From Chrysemys picta bellii (lineage: Eukaryota; Chordata; Testudines; Emydidae): DNA of 64,000 bases. Under the pieces are notes generated by a model. The model was not told where the DNA came from and did no database searches. It was given only the letters and a program-made list of their open reading frames with translations. Of this stretch, positions 47,783 to 61,143 are shown one piece after another; position 1 is the stretch's first letter, and each line of letters opens with the position of its first letter. Location of the stretch: positions 66,539,468 to 66,603,467 of the forward strand of contig NC_088796.1 of the NCBI RefSeq assembly GCF_011386835.1, written 5' to 3'. The position numbers and the translations under genes are program-made.

Positions 47783-50359
47783 AGTGGAAAAGTGGAAGAT
47801 TAGGATACACGTAATGGCCCATGATGCACATCAATCCAAATTTCCCTTAGGCTTTCACACCAGGCCCAGGGCCTGATCCTGCTGACCGTTCTCAGACAAA
47901 GGATAGCAGCCAACAGTTACCGCTACTTTTATTTCCAGTCACTGTTAACATGAATGGGAACAGCTCGACAATTTCACTTCTGGCTTGCTAATCAGGGTAA
48001 AATATATTTTAATCACATATTCTTGATTTTTGGTCATTTTTCTACTGAGCCTTTTCTTTCCCATGGATGACGTGAAAGAGCAGAGATAAAGAAGCTCTTC
48101 TTTAACTGTTTGGACTAGGAGGCGGGTTATTAGCTGATCCTTCTGTGGAACCTTTAGTTAAGGTACTGCAAGTTTCAGTACATGAGACCAAAGACACTAC
48201 TGGTTCTTAGCAGTAGGAGTAACAAAGGGATGCTTATATCTACAGTATGCTATTGATTTCTTTGACCTTTCCTTTTACAGATACTGTACAGACAAAAACT
48301 GAAGTTTTGCCCACAGTACTTTTATCTCTGGGGGAAGAAATGTGTTTCAATGTTAAAATCAGAACAAGTAAAGACAAATACAAGTCACTGAGGGGGCATG
48401 TGCGCTCCACAAGACAGAACTTAGAGCAGATAGAGTAAACTTTGAACATGAGAATTGAAAGGCAGAAAGAATGCTCTTAAGATTAGATTCCTTTAGTAAA
48501 TTATAAAACGTATGAGTTTGTAGGAACTACTCTGGCTACCTTATCTTAAATACTATGTACAGTCCAGCCATTCCTAGCAAAACATGGAAGCATTCCATTT
48601 CTTTCCCCCAGTGTATGTATCTAGTTTGTTTCTTGTTCTTCTTTAGTTTTCTTGTCAGGATTGACAAGCATCCTTGTGTAACCAAGTGACACCAGCACTT
48701 CCTGGAAAATCCAGATATTTCGAAGTCCGTTATTGACTGTAAAAATCACCCCCTAGTCTGAATTCTTCTCAATTAACCAGGACTGACAGTGTCAGTGAGA
48801 CTAGTGTTTTACCTGAAAAAAATCCATCTCTGCCTTTTATATTTCTGCAAAACTGCTGTGCTTTGGCTCACTTAACAGGGCTATATTAAACCATTTGAAT
48901 TGGATTTTAAGTACCATACTGGCATTCTTTCATCTAGGAGACACTTTGTATGATTTTTGTAGGTCCCCTTGCTAGTCTAGAATAGTATTTTAATCATAGT
49001 ATTACTACAGCGTGGCTTTATTCACTCTGGAAGGCCAAAATCATTTAAAAAACAAACCTACATGATGAGCTCTCTAGAACAGGAACAGTGTTCTTTTTAC
49101 ATGGTTGTAAACACCTAGTGTAACAGGAGCCTTATTCCAGATTGTGGCTGCTAAGTGCCACTGTAATATAATGTTTATTAGGAACTATGTTTAAACCAAG
49201 TTTCCTAACTAAAGCAAAACATAATGAAAATGGGACTAAAAAAAACGGGGCAATTTACATTATACAAAATCTGCACAAAAAAACCCTACCACCCTATTTG
49301 GTTGGCGTGTATCTACATGAAACAAAATAACCCATGTTTTGTGTAATGTACAGCAAACTGCACCACCAGTTTGCTGTATCAGAGTGATGTGAGGAGTATC
49401 AGAATACTATCAGTAATGCCCACACTGGTATTCTGGGAATAAAATTATTCTTGGGGAAAATAATGCGGAGACATCCCTTGTAAAGCAGGGCCTAGAAATG
49501 AAATCAAAGGCCATTCTCAGCAAATGCAGAGTGACTTCTGAGCCAAGACTATTAGCTGTGTCAGACATGGCTATTATGTTAAGACATACTGAACATGTGT
49601 CACTTATAATCCTGCCCTGGTTGTAAGATCACACTTCCACGGGCAAACGTCCAGTCTTTGGACTAAGCACTTGCATACACCGCTCCTCTTCCCACGAAGC
49701 TGTCATTCCTCATTTGTAAAAGAGGTTACAGTATGTTACAAATTAGTACTTGCTGCCCTGTCAACTAATTGCATGTAATAAAAAGCTTTCAATGAGTTTC
49801 ATGCTAACATGGTGTAATTAAAGCTGAGTTTTGAAATGCATAGTGTGTATATTAGAGGTTTCAGTATGTATCCCCCACTTCCCACATGACCTAATTTCTC
49901 AGGTTAAGATGCTGTACCTATCATGTGGTCCCAGAATAGGTACCATGAAATCAGTTTCAGAGCTGAGTACAAATCTTAGCCAATCCAGTCTTACATATTT
50001 TTAGAGGCACTGCAAGAATGGCTGGGGGAAAGAAGCAACTCATCATTTCACTTCCCCTGCATCCTATGAGGAGGCACCACTGCTCAAACTCTCCCCACAT
50101 CCCAGGAGGCTCCGACAGCTCTGACTCCTTTTTTTTTTAAATAACATTTATTTTAAAGTCGTCAATAATCCCCCCACCATCTCTTTGTAAGTCAGAGGGG
50201 CATCATGGGTAAAGGGGCGCCATGTGCAACTGCCGTTTGTACGTCCTTTGCACCTGCTCTGATCCTCTGTAAGCAGAATACTTGGCTCAGAACTTGTGAC
50301 CATCTTAGCAAGGCCATAAAGAAGGCTATTAAAAAGGTCCAGCATGGGGCAAAAGCAAA
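47783..50359. other. Intergenic, no gene recognised
   Basis: About 2.6 kb of AT-rich DNA with no supported exon or transposon. Confidence 0.5.
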
Positions 50360-50845
50360 AATATAAATAGGGCCCTACCAAATTCATGTCCGTGAAAAAC
50401 ATCTCACAGATTGTGAAATCTGGTCTTTTGTATACTATACAGATTTCACGGGGAAGACCAGCGTTTCTTGAAATGCGAGTCCTGACTCAAAAGAGGGTTC
50501 TGGGGGGTTGCAAGGTTATTGTATGGGGGTCATGATATTGCCACCTTTACATCTGTGCTGTTTTCAGAGCTGGGTGGCCAGAAAGCAGCGGCTGCTGGCC
50601 AGGCACCCAGCTCTGAAGGCAGCATCCCACCGGCAGCAGCGCAGAAGTAAGGGTGGCAATACCATACCATGCCACCCTTATTTCTGCACTGCTGCCTTCA
50701 GAGGTGGGTCAGGATCCCTATAGATACAACACTGTGAAATTTCATATTTAAATAGCTGAAATCATGAAATTTATGATTTTTAAAATCCTATGACTGTGAA
50801 ATTGACCACAATGGACCATGAATTTGGTAGGGCCCTAAATATAAA
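50360..50845. mobile_element. hAT-like MITE with AATATAAA target duplication
   Basis: The element at 50368-50837 starts TAGGGCCCTACCAAATTCATG and ends with the near-complement, flanked by an exact 8-bp AATATAAA. Inner inverted segments include GGTGGCAATACCATACC-like and GATATTGCCACC-like phrases. No transposase. Confidence 0.88.
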
Positions 50846-51170
50846 GCAGGTAAGAATATTCCAGCACTTGGAGGACACAATTCGTTACTCTCCCAAGTAC
50901 TCTGAACGGCTATAAACACACATTGGGGTGAAAAACCTCATGGCTGCCAGAGTTTAGTACACCAGCCAGGATGTTGGGGGGTACAGTTCCAGGCAGTTTG
51001 TCATTGCACACATGGCTTTCCTCACATTCCATAGCCTTTCCCTATTATACTCCTTGCTGCCTTCCTTTGCCCACAAATATGTAAGACGAAAGCCCCTGAA
51101 ATAAAGGCATCATTCAGTGAACAAAAATGTAGCCTAAGAGAACCAATTAAAATGATGAAAATCTTTAATT

Positions 51171-51176
51171 TTTATT
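51171..51176 (-). terminator. EFNA5: Candidate EFNA5 polyadenylation signal AATAAA
   Basis: The plus strand reads TTTATT, which is AATAAA on the EFNA5 strand, followed by an A/T-rich stretch. Cleavage would be expected around 51140-51160. No transcript evidence is available here. Confidence 0.45.
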
Positions 51177-52660
51177 TAGGTATAATTGTACGGACACGTG
51201 TATATACAAATACAGATCTTATGGGTTTTTTTTTTAACATTTTCTTTTAAGTTCATATAATGTAAGCATTTCAAAAACAGCACTCAATGAATAAGTGCAA
51301 AGAAACTGCAAAGCAGGGCAGTACAAGCACAGGACCACACTGAGCTGGACTTTCATACCCAGATGCACACACAATGAGTGGCTTCAATGGGGTGTCAAGA
51401 GTAAGCATGGAAAGCGGATTTTGCAGACTCATGGGTAACCTCCAACATGCCAGCATCTATTAAACTGTACAGACAATGGCAGCAAGCCTATTGTAAGGAG
51501 ATTTGTCTCACATCCGAGAAGCTCAGGGGCGAATGCATGGGAAAAACTCAGTGATGCCAAACCAGAAACAGATCTGCCCATTCACTGCTCCAAATTAAAA
51601 GGAGGGGGAGGGGAGTAAAGTGAGGAGTTGTAAAGTAAAACTGGTGAGCACAAATCTGAGTGGATGGATGAATGGAGGGGAAAAGTTAAATTATTTTCTG
51701 ATTTTCTGAAACTGAAAGAACACTTGCTCTCTTGAGGCAATAGATAAAGTTCAGTTTCTAGGAAAAATCAACAGGTACAAATACAATCCCTTTCCTTCCA
51801 TAAATATACAGGAAAGGAAATAATCCACGTTTGACCCTCCGAAGTCTGTTGCTTGTTGTTTTGGAATCAAGTCCATGCACATGTCACACATGATACTGGC
51901 AAGATCCCTCTGGGGGAAAAAAAACTATCCATGAAGGGAGAGGAAGGAAAACAGAAAACAACAAAGATAAAGAAAACAAAGGAATAGAAGAGTTGTTCAA
52001 TCCCCAAAGCCTTTTAGAAACCAACATGTTAAAAAACCCAAAACAAAACAAAAAAACGAACACAAAAAACCACACGCTGTAACATCAGACCTTTAAACAC
52101 TGAGGACAAAACATTGATCATCAAAAGTCATGTTGTTCCAGGTCTTGACATTGTGAAGTCTTGAGATCAGGTGAACAGTTTTCACAGATGAGTCCTGTAT
52201 GATGCAGTGTCATGGCCCTTTATAACTCAGTTCTCAGCCATGATTACAGTTGATGCTTCAAAGCTCTGTCTTATAATCAATGCATGTTTTTAATATCCTG
52301 AAAGTCTATTGTTCTCACTTACAAAAGACATAAGAATCAAATTAATACTTTATTATCAAACACTATATACAACAGAGGTTGCTAAATACAGAATTTAAAG
52401 AACATAGCATTTTTTAAAGTTTTACTTGTCTTTCCTTTGCCATCCAAGAAAGTACAGTACAAAACAATATTCTAAACTAACACGAAATGTTACCTTGTCT
52501 ATTAAAGGATACATAGTATCCACTAAACAGACTGATCCTTATTTCCCTGCTTCACGTTGCAAAGCCCTTGGCAACCAGGAGTGCAGGTCACAGGGGTGAA
52601 CTATCTGGGCTGAGAGATGTCTGTTGCAGAATTAGTTAGTCCCTCAGACTTCACAGGGTG

Positions 52661-52690
52661 TTTGTGTGTGTGTGTGTGTGGGGGGGGGGG
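52661..52690. repeat. TG tract ending in a G run
   Basis: TG units pass into 10 or more G. It lies in the inferred EFNA5 3' UTR. Confidence 0.9.
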
Positions 52691-53504
52691 CTGCTTAAAC
52701 TTGCACCAACATCCTTCAAAGCTTCCAGAGTTTTGTAACTCAGCACAACAAACACCAAAGATTCAATGGTTTGCAGCTCTTGCTTACTTGATATGACTGG
52801 GATTGCCTGATGCCATCAAGTATCCAAGCTGATGTCCGGTAAGATTGCAATTCACAGTTATATTATTCTATGTAGTGTAGTAGTCTGTCCATTAGCGGTG
52901 ATAGTCTTGCTATTATTAATTTAGTTAGCGCTGGCAAAGTGGTAAAATAAAGGATTGAATTTCACTGTGGAAAACACTAGTGAAAAAAAAGTTTGTTGAT
53001 AAGTGTGGGTTTTTGAGCATGGGCAATATTTGGAGGAGATGGGGGGCACTGCCCCCCCCCAAACTGCAAGCCTTGGGCAGGCATGGAATTTGTCCCTCTC
53101 CTCCCCCCATTGTCCTTACTGGCGCTGCCCCTTCCCAATATAGAAGTCAAACTACACCTATGGTTGTGAGAGCCCATTGCCATTGATAGACAAATGATAG
53201 AACACAATGAAATTCACCACTTCTAAAATAAAATTAGCACTATCAATATAAGTATGACTAAGTGCAACCAATTTGAATCCTTTTAAATATGCTTACCTAG
53301 CGATATTATCTTTTCTCTGTCTATTATAAGGTGTTTTTTATCCTTAAGCCCACCTCCCCCAAAGTTCTGTAATTCTTAGCTGAAGGAAACATCAGCATGT
53401 GCACCAACTATCCATACTGGAGAAAGAGAAATTTACCGACTATATTGTAATTAAATGGTGATTTTTTTTTTCAGTGTCTAGACTGTGGGTTTTTTTTTTA
53501 AATG

Positions 53505-53682
53505 GAGATATCTCCTAGAACTGGAAGGGACCCCCAAAAGTCATTGAGTCCAGCCCCCCTGCCTTCACTAGCAGGACCAACTATTGATTTTTGCCCCAGA
53601 TCCCTAAGTGGCCCCCCTCAAGGATTGAGCTCACAACCCTTGGTTTAGCAGTGCTCAAACCACTGAGCTATCCCTCCCCCCA
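53505..53682 (-). mobile_element. tRNA-derived SINE in the inferred EFNA5 3' UTR
   Basis: On the minus strand it reads GGGGAGGGATAGCTCAGTGG, then the B-box region GTGAGCTCAATCC, and ends in the CR1-like tail. It has the same orientation as EFNA5. A GT microsatellite adjoins its 5' side. Confidence 0.88.
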
Positions 53683-53684
53683 TT

Positions 53685-53688
<4 letters not shown>

Positions 53689-53747
<59 letters not shown>
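53689..53747. repeat. GT microsatellite, about 29 units
   Basis: Uninterrupted GT repeat next to the 5' end of the SINE at 53505-53682. Confidence 0.95.
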
Positions 53748-53750
<3 letters not shown>

Positions 53751-55656
53751 CATATTAGTAGAAATTTCCTTGATTCTATCTCAAGGGCAGCTTCTGCATC
53801 AATATCCATACTGTATAGTATCAGGCAACCCCAGATTTTATTTTAACATGTGTACAACTTCCTTTCGCTTTTTTGGATCATGGACTGTTCAAAATTCTAG
53901 GAAGCAGCTCTTTTTAATTTAATTAAATTTATTATCATATTCACAAAATGCAGCCCATTACCTACCCCTATTCATTTTTAACTATCTTTTTTCTGTAAAA
54001 CTAATACATAAAATTCCTTTTTTTTTTTTGTTGGAATGGGTTCCATTTTTTTCACATTCAACATAATCATAATCATCAGTTTTTGTTTGAAAGACTTTGT
54101 TTTGATATTGGCTTGACACATTTCCCTGACTATATTTCAGATTTCAAAGATCATGGCAGCCTCGCCAATAGAAACCCCAAGGCTTGCATTTCCTGGTCAA
54201 TGACTTCTCAAGTCCTTTCTTGGCCATGCTCAGATTCCTTAAACAGGGTCACCCCCCAATTCCATCAAACAAAACAGTTCCCATATTCCTAATTGCATCA
54301 AGGGTTACCACTTTTCTCACGTTTAAATAAGACAAGCATATATACTCACTCTCAGCATAAAGTATATCTAAATAATGTATTTTCTATTCTAGTGGATTTT
54401 TAAAAAAATATTTTGTTAAAGTCTTTGGGAGCCCATCTGGTTTATCTCCTGCTGATAAACATGTTTCCTCTACTGTTCAAACTGTGTTGGAACGGGAAAA
54501 GATATAAAATCAACACTTCAATTTGTATTCCTTACTTTCAAACACTTTTCTTATCCCCACTTACCCCCACCAAACAATGCTGATTGGCTGTCCTGGCTTC
54601 TTCTGGCTTTTTTTATTCCCATGATGGTAGAACTTGCCGGGGAGACAAATCAAGAACACATTGGATATCCCGTGTCCAAAACATGTTTCCTCTGGCCATT
54701 GAAGTCCTCTCCTTAGAACATATTGTCACCCAGAGCTGCATACAAGGCTACCAGCTACTAAGTCAGCCCTGGGGAAGGTCACTTTAGTCACAAAAAAATG
54801 CCTCTTTGCATTTCAAGAAAAAAAAAATTGTAGCACCATGGTGATCTGTTTTGAAAGAAAATAATCTGGTGTGCACTACCCACTTAAATGGAAATAACAG
54901 AGGCACTCGCACCCCCACCTAAGTTTCCTAAATCTGACCTTGCTTGCTGTGTGCTAAATTCCTAAATATTAATATTTTTTTTTCTAAAGACAGAGCTTCT
55001 ATTATGGAGCACAGGTTTTTACTGTCAATGATGTTACAAGACAGTCTTATAAGAAACAGTGTCTCTTCCTTTTAGAAGCCTGTTCATTTAGAAACTCCTA
55101 GAGAAAATAGTGTTATATCTGTTCTTAATATTTCCCCTCAAGTCCTGACATGGTGACATGATGCCTTGCATGATCATCTTACAGTACTGAACGAGAAGGC
55201 ATAAATATTGTATTGGAGAGTAAAACCCTCCTGGACTTCCACTCAGGTTCCTTATCCTTCACTGACTGCATCTGCCACTATTCTTCCGTATCCATATACA
55301 GATGACACAGAGAGCTAGTGGAGGTGACTTCTTAAAGGAGAATGAAGAGGAAAGTAAGAATCACTAGTATCACTGTTATAATTTGGCATTTTCACTTTGA
55401 GTCCTTTGATTTTTGGAGGGGTCAAGGAAAGTCATGGGGAAGGTTGGGAACTGAAACTAGTTATTCCCCTCAAATTCTTGCTCATAGTTCAGGCTGAAAG
55501 AAAAACAAACCAACAAACAAACAACCCCCCCGCCCCCCCAAAAATTAACATCTGCAAAACCAATATAAAGTCCCTTTTTGGGAGGAGCAGTTAGGTGGAT
55601 CTTTGATGTTCCAAGATCCTGATGTTTTCTGTGACAGGTTACTGGAATATAGTGTG

Positions 55657-55778
55657 CTATAATGTCAAAAGCATCGCCAGGAGGAACAGTAGGGTTGCCA
55701 AAAGCCGGCTGGATATCCTCGGTGTCTGTGCTGCATTCTCACCGCGGGATGGCTCGGCTGACTCATGTACGGTATCAT
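55657..55778 (-). CDS. EFNA5: EFNA5 terminal coding exon (exon 5): stalk end and GPI signal of ephrin-A5
   Basis: Ephrin-A5 is a GPI-anchored cell-surface ligand for Eph receptor tyrosine kinases, used in contact-dependent axon guidance and tissue patterning. Read on the minus strand, this 122-nt exon completes the split Asp codon from exon 4 and gives 39 more residues beginning DTVHESAEPSRGENAAQT, ending SRLLATLLFLLAMLLTL and a TAG stop at 55657-55659. The acceptor is a pyrimidine-rich tract ending in AG at 55779-55780. The last 16 residues are a hydrophobic cleavable GPI signal, and the Asn-Ala-Ala triplet upstream is the expected attachment region. Compared with the human protein as I remember it, Ser replaces Pro and Thr replaces Ile near the signal start. 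Phase, order and sequence all fit exons 3 and 4 to the right. The gene call is very secure. Confidence 0.96.
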
Positions 55779-56103
55779 CTGTTCAAACAGAAAGCATACA
55801 TTCCGATGAGGTTTTGCATCCTTAATAAGCTTCCTTTCAGCAGTCTGCTGCAAGTAGATTTCAGTACCCTCTGTGAAGAAGGGCAGTGAACCTTGTACTA
55901 GCATTGACTTCCATGAGCGTGTCATAACTCATTATGTAACAAACTTGGGACCAAATCCTGCATTCCTTGCTTATTCCTTTTTCTGGCAAGACTCCCACTC
56001 AAGCCAATGGGAGCAAAAATGAGGGCCTTGGTGGTTTGCCAGGGTAAGGAATGCAGTGTTGCCCCTAAAATAAAACAGTATGGTTCACATTTGCAAGAGG
56101 TCT

Positions 56104-56868
56104 GACTAGATCAAGGGTGGGCAAAGTACGGCCCACTGGCCGAATCTGGCCCGCCAGCCTGTTTTAAGCTGGCCCTCAAGCTCCTGCTGGGGAGCAGGGT
56201 CTGGAGCTTACCCCACTCCGGTGCTCTGGCTCCAACCAGGGCACAGGGTCGGGGGCTGCTCCACACAGCTCCTGGAAGCAGTGGCATGGCCCCCCTCTGG
56301 CTATACGTGTAGGGGAAACCAGGGAGCTCCACTCTGCATGCTTCCCCCGCCCCAAGCACTGCCCCTGCAGGTCCCATTGGCTAGGAACCGCAGCCAATGG
56401 GAGATGTAGGGGCAGTGTCCACGGACGGGGCAGCATGCAGAGCCGCCTGGCCGCGGCTCCATGTAGGAGCTGGAGAAGAGACATGCCGCTGCTTCCAGGA
56501 GCTGCTTGAGGTAAGCGCTGCCTGGAGCATGCACCCCTGAACCTCTCCCCACACTCCAACCCCCTGCCACAGCCCTGATCCCCCTCCTGCACCCCAAACC
56601 CCTCATCTCCAGCCCCACCCCAGAGCCTGCACCCCTAGCTGGAGTCCTCACTCCCCTGCACCTCACTCCCCCGCCCCAGCCTGGCGTCCCCTCCCACACC
56701 CTGAACTCCTCATTTCTGGCCCCATCCTGGAGCCCGCACCCCCAACCAGAGCCTCCACCCTCTTCCACACCCAAACCCCAATTTTGTGAGCCTTCATGGC
56801 CCGCCATGCAATTTCTATTCCCAGATGTAGCCCTCAAGCTAAAAAGTTTGCCCACCCCTGGACTAGAT
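56104..56868. mobile_element. hAT element with exact GACTAGAT target duplication
   Basis: The element at 56112-56860 starts CAAGGGTGGGCAAAG and ends CTTTTTAGCTTGAGG-type text read in reverse (AAAAAGTTTGCCCACCCCTG on the plus strand). GACTAGAT lies at 56104-56111 and 56861-56868. The body carries CCCCTGCACCCC-rich phrases similar in complement to the G-rich element at 16132-17132. It sits in EFNA5 intron 4. The open frames here are not genes. Confidence 0.9.
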
Positions 56869-56908
56869 GATCACAATGGTTCCTCCTGGTCTTAGAATCT
56901 GTGAAAAC
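56861..56908 (+). mobile_element. CR1 3'-end fragment hosting the hAT insertion
   Basis: GACTAGATGATCACAATGGT and CTTAGAATCTGTGAA fit a CR1 3' terminus on the plus strand. Its left part (about 56097-56111) lies on the other side of the hAT element. Confidence 0.6.
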
Positions 56909-59900
56909 TTGGGTATCTAATGTTAGTCACCTAAATCCATATTTACACAGCTAAATAAGAGTGCCTGATTTTCAAAGATTCTTCAGTGGGAGTTGCAGGT
57001 GCTTAGCCATTTGAAGATCAGATCCCTTACTTAGCTACCTAAGCATAGATTTAGGAGTCTACCTTTAGACTTCTAAGTTTGGAATGTTGGCCTATGCGTC
57101 CACTCCATGTGCAAAACTTCCAGTACAGTCAACTGGAATTTGGGGTGCGCAAGGAATGTGGCAAGAGGCTCTGTAATTCCCCCTCCCCCCCCCCCCCGAA
57201 GTATGAATACAAGAAAAAATGCTAACAGGTTACAATCACTGATCTGAAAGAGAAAACATGCAAAACTTGATAACTCTTCATAAATAGTTATTTACTATCT
57301 ATTGTGTATAACAGATTACTCATATCCTCTGCTAAATCTAAAACTAATGTAAATCAGCCAGCATCACTGGAAAAAAATATTGCAAAGTGCATGTATGTTA
57401 GTAGTAGAACATAATGGGCAGAACAGTTTTTCTCTGTTTATAAGCTTTTAAATTTCTGACAAAATTTCTTATTAACACAATAAGACATTTTAAAGAAACT
57501 GTACACAGATCACATTAAACTATCTTTAATATACCTGTAGTTGTGCGTCATTTTACCAATTCCATCACACAAGTATGTATCTCAGAGGTTAAGTTATTGA
57601 ACTTGGATATTTTAATTTTCATCTCTCTTAAGCTGGGGATAAAAGCGGTCTAAAAATGTACTTATAACTTGAGACATTTCTTCTGATCCACCCTAACTAA
57701 AAGAATTTCACAGCAAAATTCACAGCCACTTACAACTTAGTGTAATAAACAACTGCTGCATTTTGTGCAAGATGTTTCTGCATTTCCATGGTGAGTCAAG
57801 TAATTCCTACGTATACAAATTACATTGCCAGGATTGTGTACGATGTGAGCTGCACAACTCTCCTTAGTGACACTGGTGGGGGAAGTAGTGCTAAAAATGC
57901 CACACTGTTTTGAAAGTGTACCCCTTAATGTTAGTTTAAAAGCAGTTTTAAAGAAACCCCTATTTGCATTGTAATGGCACCCAACATGCAATATTAAAAT
58001 ATAAAGGAAGTACAATTTTGGGTCCATAGGCTCTTCAGACGCAATCTGAAATCACTGGAATCTGTATAGTAACTTTGACTAGCAATCTATCAAAGGTTTG
58101 ACTCCAGGACAAATTGCCAATGGAACAGTCTCAAGTTTATCATGACGTGTTTTCAATTTTGTTTCAAGGGATAACTATGAAAAGCAGGTACCAAGCATGC
58201 AGATTAACTGATATTCAAAGAAAAATATTCTATTATATTATTTATGTTACATTATAATGGGACAAACACAGTCTTTCATTCAAATGAAAGTCCCACTAAA
58301 GTCAATGGTAGGCATGTCAGAGTAATGACTTCAGGAGTGGACTAAACTTTCCCGTTTACACACGGGAAAAGCTCTCATTGACTTAAATGGGTTCTGAATC
58401 AGGCCCATAGTATCTTTCATCCAGTGTCTTTCATTTCAAAGCACTTTACAAATTACAGTATGTAACTGCAACAGATAGTTAAAGAACTTCACTAGTTCCA
58501 GATAACTGGGTCAGAAGGGCATATGGCCCAAAAGCAATGTCACAATTTTTACTTCTGATTTACACACTTACGTGTTTCATGCTGTTACTTTATGAATGGA
58601 AGATTTCTTAAAGGAGTCTTTCATTGAAAAAATATTCTGAAAAATTTCTGTGTAAGAATAGCATCTTCCTAATCATCATATCTGCTCCCAGTGTATATTC
58701 AGAGTCCCGATCTGCTCAATTTAGAGGAAAAGTTTACTCACTACTGTCAAACCAAAACCCCTGAGGGAATGAAATCGATTCTCTTCTATCTCACGTATCA
58801 TCAATAAAATTGCAAACTAAGTTCAATTTCCTGGGCCACCTATAATTCCCTGTACAACCCTCACTCATGAAATTCTGGCCTCAGTCATACCCCTGAAACA
58901 GCACTAAAGGCAACAGGGCTGCCTTGGTGTAAATAAAGGCAGAATTTGTGAGTGGTGATTATACAAATGGCAGCTTGAGTTACAGATCCCATGGTGACTG
59001 CAGCACTGGCAATTTGGTTAAAACAAAACAAAACAAAAACCAAATCCTTTTTACTTGTAAATGAACAAATCTGGTTTGGAAATCACTGAGACCTAATAGT
59101 TGAAGGACCCTATGATGCCATTTTTGTAAAGCCGCTTTTCAAAGTAGAACTGCTTTTTTCATGTAACATTAAGGGGTATAAATTAAGGGTTTCAAAGTTG
59201 AATCTGGGCTTTTTGGCAAGGTGATCCCAAGGTCTCTTTGCACTTTTACAGTAGAGCACACTTTTTATCTTTGGTTCCTATATTGCTTTATAAATATTAT
59301 TATTAATTGCATTTGTGCAGTTAAAACCTTGAACAATCTTAAATACTTAGGGGAAAGGGTTTGGCTTATTTTAACAAAAAGCAAAGTTAAACTAGGACCT
59401 CTCTAGTAAAAACTAGAATGTCACTACCATCGTAGAAGATAGGAAATGAAAATAGACCACACTTTAGTACATCTGTCTTAAATATTAATTTTCTAGATAC
59501 CATCACTTTAAATTATACCCTGGGGGCCTAATTCTGGCCTGAAATGCACAGCCACAATTTCATTTGAGGGAAGAATTTATTTTAACTTTGCCTTTTTGAA
59601 TTTGATACATTTCATGGCTTCTGAAGTTTTTATGGGGTTTTATGGCTACAAACCCAAATTCTGTAATTAAGAAGTAACTTTTCACTTGTCAGTTTCCTGC
59701 CATTTCCTGATTATGAACAAACACTGTTTGAAAGCAGGAAGGTCATCACATAAGTGCCCAATTTTTACAAGAATGATTTCTAGATAGAATGATTGGCAAT
59801 TGTACAACGTGCCCCTGACCTGCCCCAACCCTGGTGTCCTTTGTTGACAGAATATGGTGGCGGACAATGTGAGAAGACAGAAAACAGACAAATGCATTCC

Positions 59901-61110
59901 AAGGACAGGTAAATTAGTACATAGTGCAGACAGCATGCCACAAGATCCACTGTCTTACATCCTAATAATAAAGAAGCACGTCAGCAATGCAGATCCAGGA
60001 ATGGTTAATTATCAAATGGAGATTAGCTCAAATAATTTTGTGAATATGCAATGCTCTTGGGCGTGGGAGTTTTTTGGCAACTGATGTGTTCTAAATATAA
60101 ACTTCTTATTAAGCCCATCTTTCTTCCTCGTGGCACCACTCCACTTCATCTCTGTCTGCAGGATGCCCACCATGTGGTTTAGTCTCCCCATTGCCTGATG
60201 TCTTCTAATGATTTGCTTCTGTTACTGTGCTAAGTAGGCGCTACAGAGTCAATGGGAGCTGCAGGTGCTCAGCACTTTTGAAAATGTGACCCGCTATCTT
60301 TACTGAAAGCACTTCTTTGTTATTGGTCTCACCCAGACTGAAGTCTTTGCTGCAAACCATTAACAAAGGGTGTATGCATTAATTAGCCAGTATTTACTAC
60401 ATTTCATATCAGAAGAAAACACATAGGGCTTCCAGATTCTTAGGTTATGAACAATTAGGGAGATATTGCCCTTATGGTCTCTTCTAGGAGTATACTAAAA
60501 TAATAAAACTACTACATTTATTGTGACAAAAATACATTGCTTGGAGTCAGCATGCATTTAAATTCTCATTTGTTTAGAGAATCTAGTCAGTCCCCAAAAT
60601 CAACACATTTTAGAGAGTCCTGAACATCCTCTTGAGTAAAAAATAATGAAAGACAGTGTATGTCCACAGGCATATCATTCAGACTGGTAAATTTCTTAAA
60701 GTCTTATTTATTTTGCTGCATAATAACCTAGTTCAGCTGAAAGTATCAGCAAACATATCCAGTACAAAACGGAGGAAGGAAAAATTAATTTGTTGCTTCA
60801 TATCAAAGGGAAGTTCCTTTTCCAAGTAACCTAAAAAAGAAGGTTTTTGTAGTGTGCTCCCTGAATTATGCATTAAAAATTGTGTCTGTGTAATTTTTTG
60901 TATAGTGTGTTTAATTACCCATTTGCAATTAGTAGTGCATTACTATGTGTGCATGTCTCTATACAATACACATCTAGGCCCTGATTCTCCAGAGCCTTAC
61001 ACACATGCTTAATTTTAATCATGTGTAGTCCCATTGAAGTCAAGTGGGGTTAGTCATTTTCTTAAAGTTAAGCATGTGTCTAAATCTGTGCATGATTTGA
61101 ACCATATATA

Positions 61111-61112
61111 AA

Positions 61113-61142
<30 letters not shown>
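61111..61142. repeat. AC microsatellite
   Basis: AC repeat with one ATAC interruption, in EFNA5 intron 4. Confidence 0.95.

Positions 61143-61143
<1 letters not shown>

Larger units (their letters stand above)
51150..55656 (-). other. EFNA5: Inferred EFNA5 3' untranslated region
   Basis: From the EFNA5 stop codon the minus strand runs about 4.5 kb with no splice signal I would trust, to an AATAAA (antisense TTTATT at 51171-51176). Mammalian EFNA5 also has a 3' UTR of several kilobases. The stretch is AT-rich and holds a same-strand SINE (53505-53682), a long GT microsatellite and a TG tract ending in a G run. An alternative shorter end is possible, since other TTTATT motifs occur inside it, for example near 52363. 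The right boundary is certain; the left one is inference. Confidence 0.6.

Noticed and set aside
55665..55925. 86-codon minus-strand frame over EFNA5 exon 5
   Set aside because: It is in a different frame from the true exon and runs through the splice acceptor.
56176..56855. 138- and 184-codon frames in EFNA5 intron 4
   Set aside because: They lie within a hAT element with terminal repeats and an 8-bp duplication, and the protein text follows its repeats.
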